A DNA stretch of 7,974 bases from an uncultured Alphaproteobacteria bacterium. Its GTDB lineage: Bacteria > Pseudomonadota > Alphaproteobacteria > Rhizobiales > Ancalomicrobiaceae. Shown here in pieces: positions 1 to 4,937 of the stretch (positions within the stretch are counted from its first letter, which is position 1; every line of letters starts with the position of its first letter). Location of the stretch: NCBI GenBank assembly GCA_937919435.1, contig CALFRR010000061.1, positions 1 to 7,974 on the forward strand, given 5' to 3'. The notes under the pieces were generated by a model. That model worked only from the letters and a program-made list of their open reading frames with translations. It was not told the DNA's origin and made no database searches. Made by a program: the position numbers and the translations under genes.

Positions 1-51
1 CGGCGACCACCGAGATCTACACTCTTTCCCTACCCGACGCTCTTCCGATCT
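1..51 (+). other. Residual Illumina TruSeq universal (P5) adapter, not genomic
   Basis: These bases match the last 51 of the 58 nucleotides of the TruSeq universal adapter, ending in the characteristic CGCTCTTCCGATCT. The only difference I see is a C at position 34 where the adapter has A. On the reverse strand the stretch translates to EIGRASGRERV, a near-copy of the EIGRASCRERV peptide that adapter read-through leaves in many database proteins. The genomic sequence therefore starts at about base 52, in the middle of cobT. The adapter sequence is recalled from general knowledge; no search was run. Confidence 0.97.
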
Positions 52-52
52 C

Positions 53-616
53 TGGAAGGGCGGCCAGTCCCGCGAAGCCTGGCTGCAGGCCGGCAAGCCG
101 GCCACCCCCGGCCGGCTCAACGACCTTCGCCACATCGTCTACAAGGCCGCCGACGCCCCCTGGCGGCGGTCGCGCCGCAACCTCGGTCTGATGATGCGCG
201 AGGGCCTGCTCAAGGAGAACATCGACGGCGAGGCGCTGGCCTGGGCCCACGAGCGGCTGCTCGGACGCCCCGAGAGCCGCCGCATCCTGATGATGATCTC
301 CGACGGCGCCCCGGTCGACGATTCCACCCTGTCGGTCAATCCCGGCAACTACCTCGAACGGCACCTCCGGCGGGTGATCGAGGAGATCGAGACCCGCTCG
401 CCGGTCGAACTGATCGCCATCGGCATCGGCCACGACGTCACCCGCTACTATCGCCGCGCGGTGACCATCGTCGATGCCGAGGACCTCGCCGGGGCGATGA
501 CCGACCAGCTCGCCAACCTCTTCGACGAGCACGCCCGCGACGCCGCCCGGGCCGCCGGACGTGGCGACGCCCGCTCCGGCCGACGGCCCCGGACGCGCGA
601 AAGCGCCGCGGGTTAA
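53..616 (+). CDS. cobT: Cobaltochelatase subunit CobT, C-terminal fragment (5' end missing)
   Basis: CobT, with CobS, forms the AAA+/VWA-type motor that works with CobN to insert cobalt into hydrogenobyrinic acid a,c-diamide in the aerobic cobalamin pathway (cytoplasm). The open frame gives 187 residues after the adapter junction, starting WKGGQSREAW and ending at TAA 614-616. It holds the hallmark end of the CobT von Willebrand A domain: GRLNDLRHIVYK, ADAPWRRSRRNLGLMMREGL, ILMMISDGAPVDDST (Asp at fragment residue 84), NPGNYLERHL and IGIGHDVTRYY. Full CobT is roughly 600 or more residues, so about two thirds is missing, including the acidic middle and the first metal-site motif. The truncation comes from the contig end and adapter, not from mutation. 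An internal ATG at 191 is not a real start, because the conserved sequence continues upstream of it. The last ~20 residues are Arg/Ala-rich and not conserved. Confidence 0.96.
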   Translation, partial: WKGGQSREAWLQAGKPATPGRLNDLRHIVYKAADAPWRRSRRNLGLMMREGLLKENIDGEALAWAHERLLGRPESRRILMMISDGAPVDDSTLSVNPGNYLERHLRRVIEEIETRSPVELIAIGIGHDVTRYYRRAVTIVDAEDLAGAMTDQLANLFDEHARDAARAAGRGDARSGRRPRTRESAAG

Positions 617-635
617 CCCTTCGATAAGGTTACCC
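610..635 (+). terminator. Imperfect hairpin over the cobT stop codon
   Basis: GGGTTAACC pairs with GGTTACCC across a CGAT loop with two single-base bulges (G-C and A-T pairs by eye). It begins within the last cobT codons and includes the TAA. No run of T follows, so termination is only a guess. It could instead be a 3' stabilising structure. Confidence 0.35.
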
Positions 636-666
636 GATCAACAAAGGAGGCGGTTCCGGGCGATCC

Positions 667-687
667 GGACCGGCCTTCCGCCGGTCC
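667..687 (+). terminator. Perfect 8-bp GC-rich stem-loop between cobT and the DUF3108 gene
   Basis: GGACCGGC (667-674) is exactly complementary to GCCGGTCC (680-687), with a 5-base loop CTTCC. It lies 48 bp before the next start codon. The sequence after it is CT-rich but has no T tract, so it may be a weak terminator for cobT or a leader structure for the downstream gene. A Shine-Dalgarno-like AAAGGAGG at 643-650 just before it has no start codon at usable distance. Confidence 0.4.
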
Positions 688-721
688 CTCCGCCGGGCCC
701 TTCGACCCGTGACGGCCCGAC

Positions 722-727
722 GGAGGT
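722..727 (+). promoter_or_regulatory. Ribosome binding site that fixes the start of the DUF3108 gene
   Basis: GGAGGT lies 7 bases before the ATG at 735. It decides against the longer reading from a GTG at 561, which would overlap cobT. The ATG at 735 is followed directly by a signal peptide. Confidence 0.8.
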
Positions 728-734
728 GGCTTCG

Positions 735-1613
735 ATGCCGGTTCATCGCACGATTCTCGGCGGTCTCGCCGTCTTCGGCCTGGCGACCCAGATCGCCGGA
801 CCGCACCCGGCCGCCGCCGCCGAGACCCGGCTGCAGGCCACCTATGCGGCGACCATCGCCGGCTTCCCGATCGGCTCCGGCAATCTCGACTTCGGCCTTT
901 CCGGCAACGGCGAGTACAGGGCCGCGATCGACGCGCAGATCCGCGGCCTCGCCAGCCTGATCGCCAACCGTTCGGCGAGCGCCGCCGCCTCCGGGAAGAC
1001 CGGCGGCCGCGACGTCGTCTCCAAGGGATATTCGTTGGCGATCGAGGGCGGGCCTCAGGCGAACGTCGTCGAGATGAGCTTCAACGGCGGCACCGTCGAC
1101 CGGCTCAGCGCCAACGAGCTGCGTCTGCCCGGCTGGGATCGGCGCATCCCGTTGCAGCCCGAGCACAAGCGCAACGTGATCGATCCGCTCGCCGCCTTCG
1201 TCCTCTCCGTCCCGCCCGGCCGCGATCCGATGGCCAAGGAGAACTGCGACCGCACCGCCCGCGTCTTCGACGGCCGCGTCCGCTACGATCTCCGGATGAT
1301 CTACGGCACCCGGATGGAGGTGCAGGGCAAGGAGGGCTATTCCGGCCCGGCGCTGGTCTGCGCGGTCGGCTACAAGCCGATCGCCGGCTACCGTCCGCTG
1401 TCGCCGGAGGAGGAGAAGTTCGAACGCAATCTCGAGTTCTCGATCTGGTTCGTCCCGGTCGACGATGCCCGGGTGCTGCTGCCCTACAAGATCGTAGTCG
1501 GCACCCCGATCGGCCTCCTGCAGGTCTACGCCTATCGCTTCGAGGTCAAGTCGTCGCGCAGCGCCGACGGTTCACCCGCGATCGAGACCACCGGATCGGT
1601 GCCGACGCCCTGA
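735..1613 (+). CDS. Exported DUF3108 domain protein (paralogue 1)
   Basis: The product is 292 residues and of unknown biochemical role; I recognise the DUF3108 family from its overall pattern. It starts with a Sec-type signal peptide: MPVHR, then a hydrophobic stretch to about residue 21, then PAAAAE with likely cleavage after Ala28 or Ala29. The mature protein is therefore expected in the periplasm. Family-like segments are YAATIAGFPIGSGNLDF, DPLAAF, the ARVFDGRVRYDLRM block, CAVGYKPIAGYRP and the C-terminal TPIGLLQVYAYRFE. Cys171 and Cys209 are matched by two cysteines at the same places in the paralogue at 3004, suggesting a disulfide. It follows cobT by 118 bp with its own strong ribosome binding site, and a terminator sits 22 bp after the TGA. 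Whether it shares a transcript with cobT is open. The family assignment is by memory of sequence pattern, not a profile search. Confidence 0.88.
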   Translation: MPVHRTILGGLAVFGLATQIAGPHPAAAAETRLQATYAATIAGFPIGSGNLDFGLSGNGEYRAAIDAQIRGLASLIANRSASAAASGKTGGRDVVSKGYSLAIEGGPQANVVEMSFNGGTVDRLSANELRLPGWDRRIPLQPEHKRNVIDPLAAFVLSVPPGRDPMAKENCDRTARVFDGRVRYDLRMIYGTRMEVQGKEGYSGPALVCAVGYKPIAGYRPLSPEEEKFERNLEFSIWFVPVDDARVLLPYKIVVGTPIGLLQVYAYRFEVKSSRSADGSPAIETTGSVPTP

Positions 1614-1635
1614 GCCGGACATCTCGGAATGCGAA

Positions 1636-1667
1636 AGAGCCCGACCGCGGATCCGCGATCGGGCTCT
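1636..1667. terminator. Bidirectional terminator hairpin between convergent genes
   Basis: AGAGCCCGA (1636-1644) pairs exactly with TCGGGCTCT (1659-1667). Inside, after one C/A mismatch, CGCG pairs with CGCG around a GATC loop. It sits 22 bp after the DUF3108 stop and 28 bp from the stop of the minus-strand transporter gene. CTCTTCG follows on the plus side and TTTCGC on the minus side, so it fits an intrinsic-type terminator for both directions, with weak T tracts. Confidence 0.8.
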
Positions 1668-1695
1668 CTTCGTCTTCGGGAAACGGGTCTTCGCC

Positions 1696-2397
1696 TCAGA
1701 TCGAGGCGGTCCGGTTCGGGATCGGCCAGAGCACGTTCATCAGCAGCCGGTAGGGCACCAGGAACAGCCCGGCGAAGCCGAGCTTCACCGCGAAGTCGGC
1801 GATCGCCCAGCTCACCCAGCGCGGCACTTCGACCGCGAAGACGCCGAGCAGCGGCGCACTCTCGCCGGCGAAGGCATCCGCCGCACCGAACAGGCCGAAG
1901 ACCGAGGCGAAGGCGAGCGAGAAGAACACCGTGGTGTCGGTCGCCGAACCGAGCAGCGAGCCGACGAACGGGGCCTTCCACCAGGACACCGCCCGGCGCA
2001 GCCGGTCGAACACGGTGACGTCGAGGAGCTGACCGACCAGGAACGCCGAGGCCGAAGCGACGGCGATCCGCGGCGTCGCCAGAGCCATCGACAGCACCAC
2101 CGCCACCGCGAAGCCGGCCACCACCACCCGACGCGCCGCCGAGACGCCGAAGCGCCGGTTGGTCAGGTCGGTGACCAGGAACGCCGCCGGATAGGAGAAG
2201 GCACCCCAGGTCAGCAGATCGGCGAGATCGATCCCGCCGAGCTTCGCGTCGACCGGATACTGGACGAGGACGTTCGACGCGCAGACGACCACCACCATCG
2301 CGGTGATCGCGGCGACCCAGGCCGAACGCGGAACGCCGCCCGCGGAGGCTCCGTGGGCGGTTCCCGTCAGGCCCGCGAGGGGCGAGGTCCTGCGCAT
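1696..2397 (-). CDS. Queuosine precursor transporter / VUT family membrane protein (YhhQ-like)
   Basis: The product is 233 residues, a typical length for the VUT/YhhQ family, whose E. coli member takes up queuosine precursors (preQ0/preQ1) for tRNA modification. The family signature is visible: ASNVLVQYPVD (residues 40-50), a following membrane helix, VTDLTNRRFG (75-84), then AFLVGQLLDVTVFDRLRR (118-135) and GSATDTTVFF (150-159). I count about six hydrophobic segments, near residues 27-46, 61-76, 91-108, 110-128, 145-172 and 197-222, so it is an inner-membrane protein. The ATG at 2397 shares its A with the TGA of rpmB (TGATG), which implies translational coupling. No clear ribosome binding site is seen ahead of it, which agrees. 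The frame is open upstream as far as 2808, but that part is the wrong frame of rpmB. Substrate specificity is inferred from family only. Confidence 0.9.
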   Translation of the reverse strand: MRRTSPLAGLTGTAHGASAGGVPRSAWVAAITAMVVVVCASNVLVQYPVDAKLGGIDLADLLTWGAFSYPAAFLVTDLTNRRFGVSAARRVVVAGFAVAVVLSMALATPRIAVASASAFLVGQLLDVTVFDRLRRAVSWWKAPFVGSLLGSATDTTVFFSLAFASVFGLFGAADAFAGESAPLLGVFAVEVPRWVSWAIADFAVKLGFAGLFLVPYRLLMNVLWPIPNRTASI

Positions 2398-2699
2398 CAG
2401 GCGGCGGCGGCCTGCGCCGCGGCGACCTTCTGGGCGATCTGGCGCTTCAGCACCTGAGCCCGCTGCGACAGTTCGAGATCGGACGCCTTGAGCAGGAACG
2501 CGTCGAGGCCGCCCCGATGCGCGACCGAGCGCAGTGCGTGGGCCGAGATCTACAGCCGCACGTTCTCGCCGAGGGCCTCCGAGATCAGCGTCACGGCGAC
2601 GAGGTTGGGCAGGAAGCGACGACGGGTCTTGTTGTTGGCGTGGCTGACGTTGTTGCCGGTCAGAACCGCCTTGCCGGTCAGTTCGCAGCGCCGAGCCAT
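2397..2699 (-). pseudogene. rpmB: 50S ribosomal protein L28, interrupted by an in-frame stop at codon 50
   Basis: L28 is a small protein of the large ribosomal subunit. The frame opens MARRCELTGKAVLTGNN and runs through VSHANNKTRRRFLPNL, textbook alphaproteobacterial L28. After residue 49 (ENVRL) there is a TAG (minus strand, 2552-2550), and the same frame then continues ISAHALRSVAHRGGLDAFLL to a TGA at 2399-2397. Total length would be 100 codons, normal for the family. Lys or Arg usually stands where the stop is, so one change (AAG to TAG, plus-strand T to A at 2552) explains it. There is no other lesion. AAGGA at 2708-2712 gives a good ribosome binding site 8 bases before the ATG. It is the first gene of an operon with the transporter. 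A broken sole copy of L28 would be surprising, so a sequence error is my favoured explanation. If the stop is real, only residues 1-49 (2699-2550) would be made. Confidence 0.93.
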
Positions 2700-2779
2700 G
2701 GGAAACATCCTTCTTTCGACCGGGTCCGATGGGACGCCGGTGTGTCCACGTCTCACGAGGTGTCGGAAAAGTGGGCTTT

Positions 2780-2808
2780 CCTATAGTGTCGAGCCGCGGG
2801 TGCGTCAA
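2780..2808 (-). promoter_or_regulatory. Sigma-70 type promoter of rpmB
   Basis: Read on the minus strand there is TTGACG (2808-2803), a spacer of exactly 17 bases, and TATAGG (2785-2780). The -35 matches five of six consensus bases and the spacing is ideal. It lies about 80 bp before the rpmB ATG, leaving a leader of roughly 70-75 nt. This is the best promoter in the window. Confidence 0.78.
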
Positions 2809-2812
2809 GCCG

Positions 2813-2830
2813 TTCCCCGCGTCCGGGGAA
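2813..2830. repeat. Small inverted repeat just upstream of the rpmB -35
   Basis: TTCCCC (2813-2818) and GGGGAA (2825-2830) form a perfect 6-bp inverted repeat with a 6-base centre. It starts 5 bp beyond the -35 of the rpmB promoter. It may be a protein site or chance in GC-rich DNA. Confidence 0.4.
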
Positions 2831-2832
2831 GC

Positions 2833-2864
2833 CCTCCGTCCGCACGCTCGGGCCTCCGTCCGCA
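2833..2864. promoter_or_regulatory. 12-bp direct repeat with 20-bp period in the divergent intergenic region
   Basis: CCTCCGTCCGCA occurs at 2833-2844 and again, identically, at 2853-2864. The 20-bp offset is about two helical turns, so both copies face the same side of the DNA. The pair lies upstream of the rpmB promoter and upstream of the DUF3108 gene at 3004. Its arrangement is like that of a regulator binding to tandem sites. No regulator can be named. Confidence 0.5.
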
Positions 2865-2867
2865 GTT

Positions 2868-2879
2868 GGCACGCGTGCC
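2868..2879. promoter_or_regulatory. Perfect 12-bp palindrome GGCACGCGTGCC
   Basis: The 12 bases equal their own reverse complement. They start 4 bp after the second copy of the direct repeat, between the two divergent genes. This is a possible operator half of the same regulatory cluster. CG-rich palindromes also arise by chance here. Confidence 0.4.
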
Positions 2880-3003
2880 GTGCGGGGCTGAGAGGTCGAG
2901 TTCGCGGCGGACCCTATCCTTCTCCGTCGCCGCAGAATAGCCCGTATCGGCTCGAAATCTGCGAACCGGACGGATTTTCCCGCCCGTCGGAGCTCGTCGC
3001 CCG

Positions 3004-3843
3004 ATGACCGGATCGCGCTTCAGCCTCCTCGCCTCGTGCCTCGTCCTCTCGCTCGCCGGCTCCGCCGCCGCCGCGGCCCCGGCCGAGATCCGCGCCGGCT
3101 ATTCGCTGAGCCTCCTCGGTCTGCCGATCGCCCGTGCCGAACTGACGCTTCTGACCGAGGCCGGCGGCTATCGGGCGAAAGTGGTCTGGCGCACCGTCGG
3201 CCCGGTCGGTCTGGTCGCGCCCGCCCGCGGCGAGGTCTCCGCCGAGGGGCGTCTGGCGGACCCGCGGCTCGACCCGCGCCGCTACCGGATGACCGGCGGC
3301 ACCGGCAGGCGTCCGACCGACGTGACCCTGGGCTTCGCGAGCGGCGACATCGTCACGGCGTCCGTCGCGCCGCCCCCGAAGGCCGCCGCCGATCTGGTGC
3401 CGCTCACCGACCGCCATCGCTTCGGCGTGCTCGATCCGCTGACCGCCGCTCTGCTGCCCGGTGCCGCACCGGCCTGCGCCCGCACCCTGTCGGTGTTCGA
3501 CGGCTGGACCCGCTGGGACCTCCGCCTGACGAAGGGCGGCGACGGCGTCCCGGCCCCCGCCGGCATCGCCGGTCCGGTCGAGACCTGCGCCGCCCGCTGG
3601 GTCCCGATCGCCGGCCACCGTGCCACCCAGCCGAACGTCCGCAGGATGGCGGCGACCGACGACATCGAGGTGACCCTCGGACGCCCCGGCGGGTCGGCGC
3701 TGCGCATCCCGGTCCATGCCGCCGCCTCGACGCCGTTCGGCCGCGCCGTCCTCTCCCTCGACGAACTGAGCTCCGACCGGACGCCCGCGACCGGACGGCC
3801 GATGCGTCGCTCGATCGGTCCCGAACCGGGACGAGGCGGTTGA
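3004..3843 (+). CDS. Exported DUF3108 domain protein (paralogue 2)
   Basis: The product is 279 residues and of unknown function, a divergent paralogue of the protein at 735. The N-terminus MTGSRFSLLASCLVLSLAGSAA is a Sec signal peptide with likely cleavage in the Ala run around residues 24-26. Shared blocks, in order, are YSLSLLGLPIARAEL, DPLTAALL, LSVFDGWTRWDLRL, CAARWVPIAGHRA and TPFGRAVLSLDELS. Cys158 and Cys195 sit 37 residues apart, against 38 for the cysteines of the first protein. The ATG at 3004 is preceded by GGAG at 2989-2992, spacing 11, slightly long. The last ~25 residues (after DELSS) are Arg/Pro-rich and unlike the paralogue. Their DNA (from about 3795) aligns at a 246-bp offset with the repeat array that follows, so the C-terminal tail may be repeat-derived. 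No terminator with a T tract follows. Confidence 0.87.
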   Translation: MTGSRFSLLASCLVLSLAGSAAAAAPAEIRAGYSLSLLGLPIARAELTLLTEAGGYRAKVVWRTVGPVGLVAPARGEVSAEGRLADPRLDPRRYRMTGGTGRRPTDVTLGFASGDIVTASVAPPPKAAADLVPLTDRHRFGVLDPLTAALLPGAAPACARTLSVFDGWTRWDLRLTKGGDGVPAPAGIAGPVETCAARWVPIAGHRATQPNVRRMAATDDIEVTLGRPGGSALRIPVHAAASTPFGRAVLSLDELSSDRTPATGRPMRRSIGPEPGRGG

Positions 3844-3915
3844 CGACCGCCACCCCGGCGCCCGTCGGCCCGCCCCCACCGGTCCCACATCTCGAGCCGC
3901 GCTCGCCGGCCGGGA

Positions 3916-4161
3916 CCAGATACGGAGAGAACAAGACAAGAACATGCGGAAATCAGCGATTCGTCGCCGAGTCGTTCCCGTCCCGGCCCATCGGTGAACG
4001 AAATCGCCCGAACCGTTCCGATCGGTCCCGCCGCACCGGCGTGGCGGCCGATCCACCGCGAAAGTCCCGCTTCGGGACGGGACGGTTGACGCCGGAGCCC
4101 GCGACGACGCGGCGACTCCGGGAGGCAGATCCGGATCTCGGGCCGACGAGCCTTCCGACCA
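3916..4161. repeat. Repeat unit 1
   Basis: This unit is 246 bp. It holds the purine box at 3916 (AGATACGGAGAGAACAAGA), the 25-base core at 3958-3982 followed ten bases later by GGTGAACG, and the stem GTCCCG-CTT-CGGGAC at 4064-4078. The core is identical over all 25 bases to that of unit 2. ATCTCG at 4135 repeats ATCTCG at 3889, again 246 bp apart. Confidence 0.72.
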
Positions 4162-4416
4162 CCAGATCTCGTGAGAACGAAGTGCGAATTCGGCGACGAC
4201 GGTGATTCGTCGCCGAGTCGTTCCCGTCTCGCTCCGACGGTGAACGCCGGCCGACCACCACGCCCGCCGAACCTCGCCCCGTCCGCCGACGCGGATCGCG
4301 CACCGCGGACCCGGCCGTGCCGAACCGGGACGGAATCCTCACCGCGGCCGATCGAGGATCTGCCCCATCCGGTCGCGAACCGTGGCTCGCCTCCGCACCT
4401 CTGCCGGCAGCCCCGA
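4162..4416. repeat. Repeat unit 2
   Basis: This unit is 255 bp. The purine box at 4162 reads CCAGATCTCGTGAGAACGAA. The 25-base core is at 4204-4228 with GGTGAACG downstream, and the stem-like element at 4317 has one broken pair (GTGCCG-AAC-CGGGAC). This unit alone has an extra perfect hairpin at 4190-4216. Confidence 0.72.
4190..4216. repeat. Perfect 10-bp inverted repeat inside repeat unit 2
   Basis: TCGGCGACGA (4190-4199) is the exact reverse complement of TCGTCGCCGA (4207-4216), with a 7-base loop. The right arm is part of the conserved core; the left arm is not present in the other units. No T tract follows, so it is not an obvious terminator. Confidence 0.65.
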
Positions 4417-4652
4417 CGAGATCACGAGAGAAGAGAACGAGAACATCTGAGATAGAGCCGATTCGTCGACGGTCTGTTCCCGTTTCCGGCGGAAGATGAA
4501 CGACGAGCCGGTGCACGCCCGCGGATGCGACCCTGAATTGTACTCCACGCCGTCCGCCGGGCCGCGTCCCGAACCGGCACGGGCCGATGAACGCGATCGG
4601 CGTCAACCCGCGGACCGGACTCGCGAAATCCGGCCCTCTCCACCCGAACGAC
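4417..4652. repeat. Repeat unit 3
   Basis: This unit is 236 bp. The purine box at 4417 reads CGAGATCACGAGAGAAGAGA and is the most A/G-rich stretch in the window. The core at 4460-4484 keeps GATTCGTCGACGG and GTTCCCGT and is followed by GATGAACG, with one extra base before it relative to units 1 and 2. The stem-like element at 4566 reads GTCCCG-AAC-CGGCAC, with one broken pair. Confidence 0.65.
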
Positions 4653-4750
4653 ACCAGATCGTGTGGAGAACGGAATCGGAATCTCCGACGGACAGCGATT
4701 CGGACGCCATTCGTTCGAGACTCGTTCCGGTTGCCGGGGAAGTGTGGATA
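4653..4750. repeat. Repeat unit 4, decayed and partial
   Basis: The purine box at 4653 reads CCAGATCGTGTGGAGAACGG. A degenerate core at 4708-4735 (CATTCGTTCGAGACTCGTTCC) aligns to the others with a one-base gap and is followed by GGGGAAGTG. Beyond about 4750 I cannot follow the repeat. Bases 4751-4937, up to the helicase start, show no gene, no clear promoter and no further repeat. Confidence 0.5.
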
Positions 4751-4937
4751 CGAACACCTCGGCCGCGGCATCGGCGATCGACAGAGGAATTTCGCGACGA
4801 GCTGTGCTACAGGTCCCTCTCCCCCGTCCCATCGGCCGACAGATGGGGCGACCGGAGTCCCGGATCCGCGCGCCCGCCGGACCCGACGCGAGACCAACGC
4901 CGTTCGGCCACGCCGGACGGACCTGCGGGACCATCGA

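Larger units (their letters stand above)
3818..4750. repeat. Array of four degenerate tandem repeats, period about 246-256 bp, plus a partial leading copy
   Basis: Three landmarks recur in the same order. (a) A purine-rich box beginning (C)CAGAT / CGAGAT at 3916, 4162, 4417 and 4653 (steps 246, 255, 236). (b) A block beginning GATTCGTCGCCGAG at 3958 and 4204, degenerate at 4460 and 4708 (steps 246, 256, 248). (c) A short stem-like element GTCCCGAACCGGGAC or a variant at 3818, 4064, 4317 and 4566 (steps 246, 253, 249). The leading element (c) lies inside the end of the DUF3108 gene. Copies 1 and 2 are closest; copy 4 is most decayed. No reading frame stays open and conserved across all copies. 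Function unknown: old tandem duplication, a structured RNA array or a binding array are all possible. Confidence 0.75.

Noticed and set aside
17..532. Minus-strand open frame ending in EIGRASGRERV
   Set aside because: It is the reverse shadow of cobT, and its tail is translated adapter.
561..734. N-terminal extension of the first DUF3108 gene to a GTG at 561
   Set aside because: It would overlap cobT and bury the signal peptide; GGAGGT before the ATG at 735 is much better.
2398..2808. N-terminal extension of the transporter to 2808
   Set aside because: This stretch is the wrong frame of rpmB and includes the rpmB promoter. The extension is Arg-rich and unlike any transporter N-terminus.
3004..3090. 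Lipobox-like LASC at residues 9-12 of the second DUF3108 protein
   Set aside because: The hydrophobic core comes after the cysteine rather than before it, so it reads as an ordinary Sec signal peptide.
3916..4750. CRISPR array
   Set aside because: The repeats are about 250 bp, degenerate, and lack short identical repeats with unique spacers; no cas gene is near.
4790..4815. Possible extended -10 (TGTGCTACAG) before the helicase
   Set aside because: The nearest -35-like TCGACA is about 22 bp away, too far, and there is no other support.
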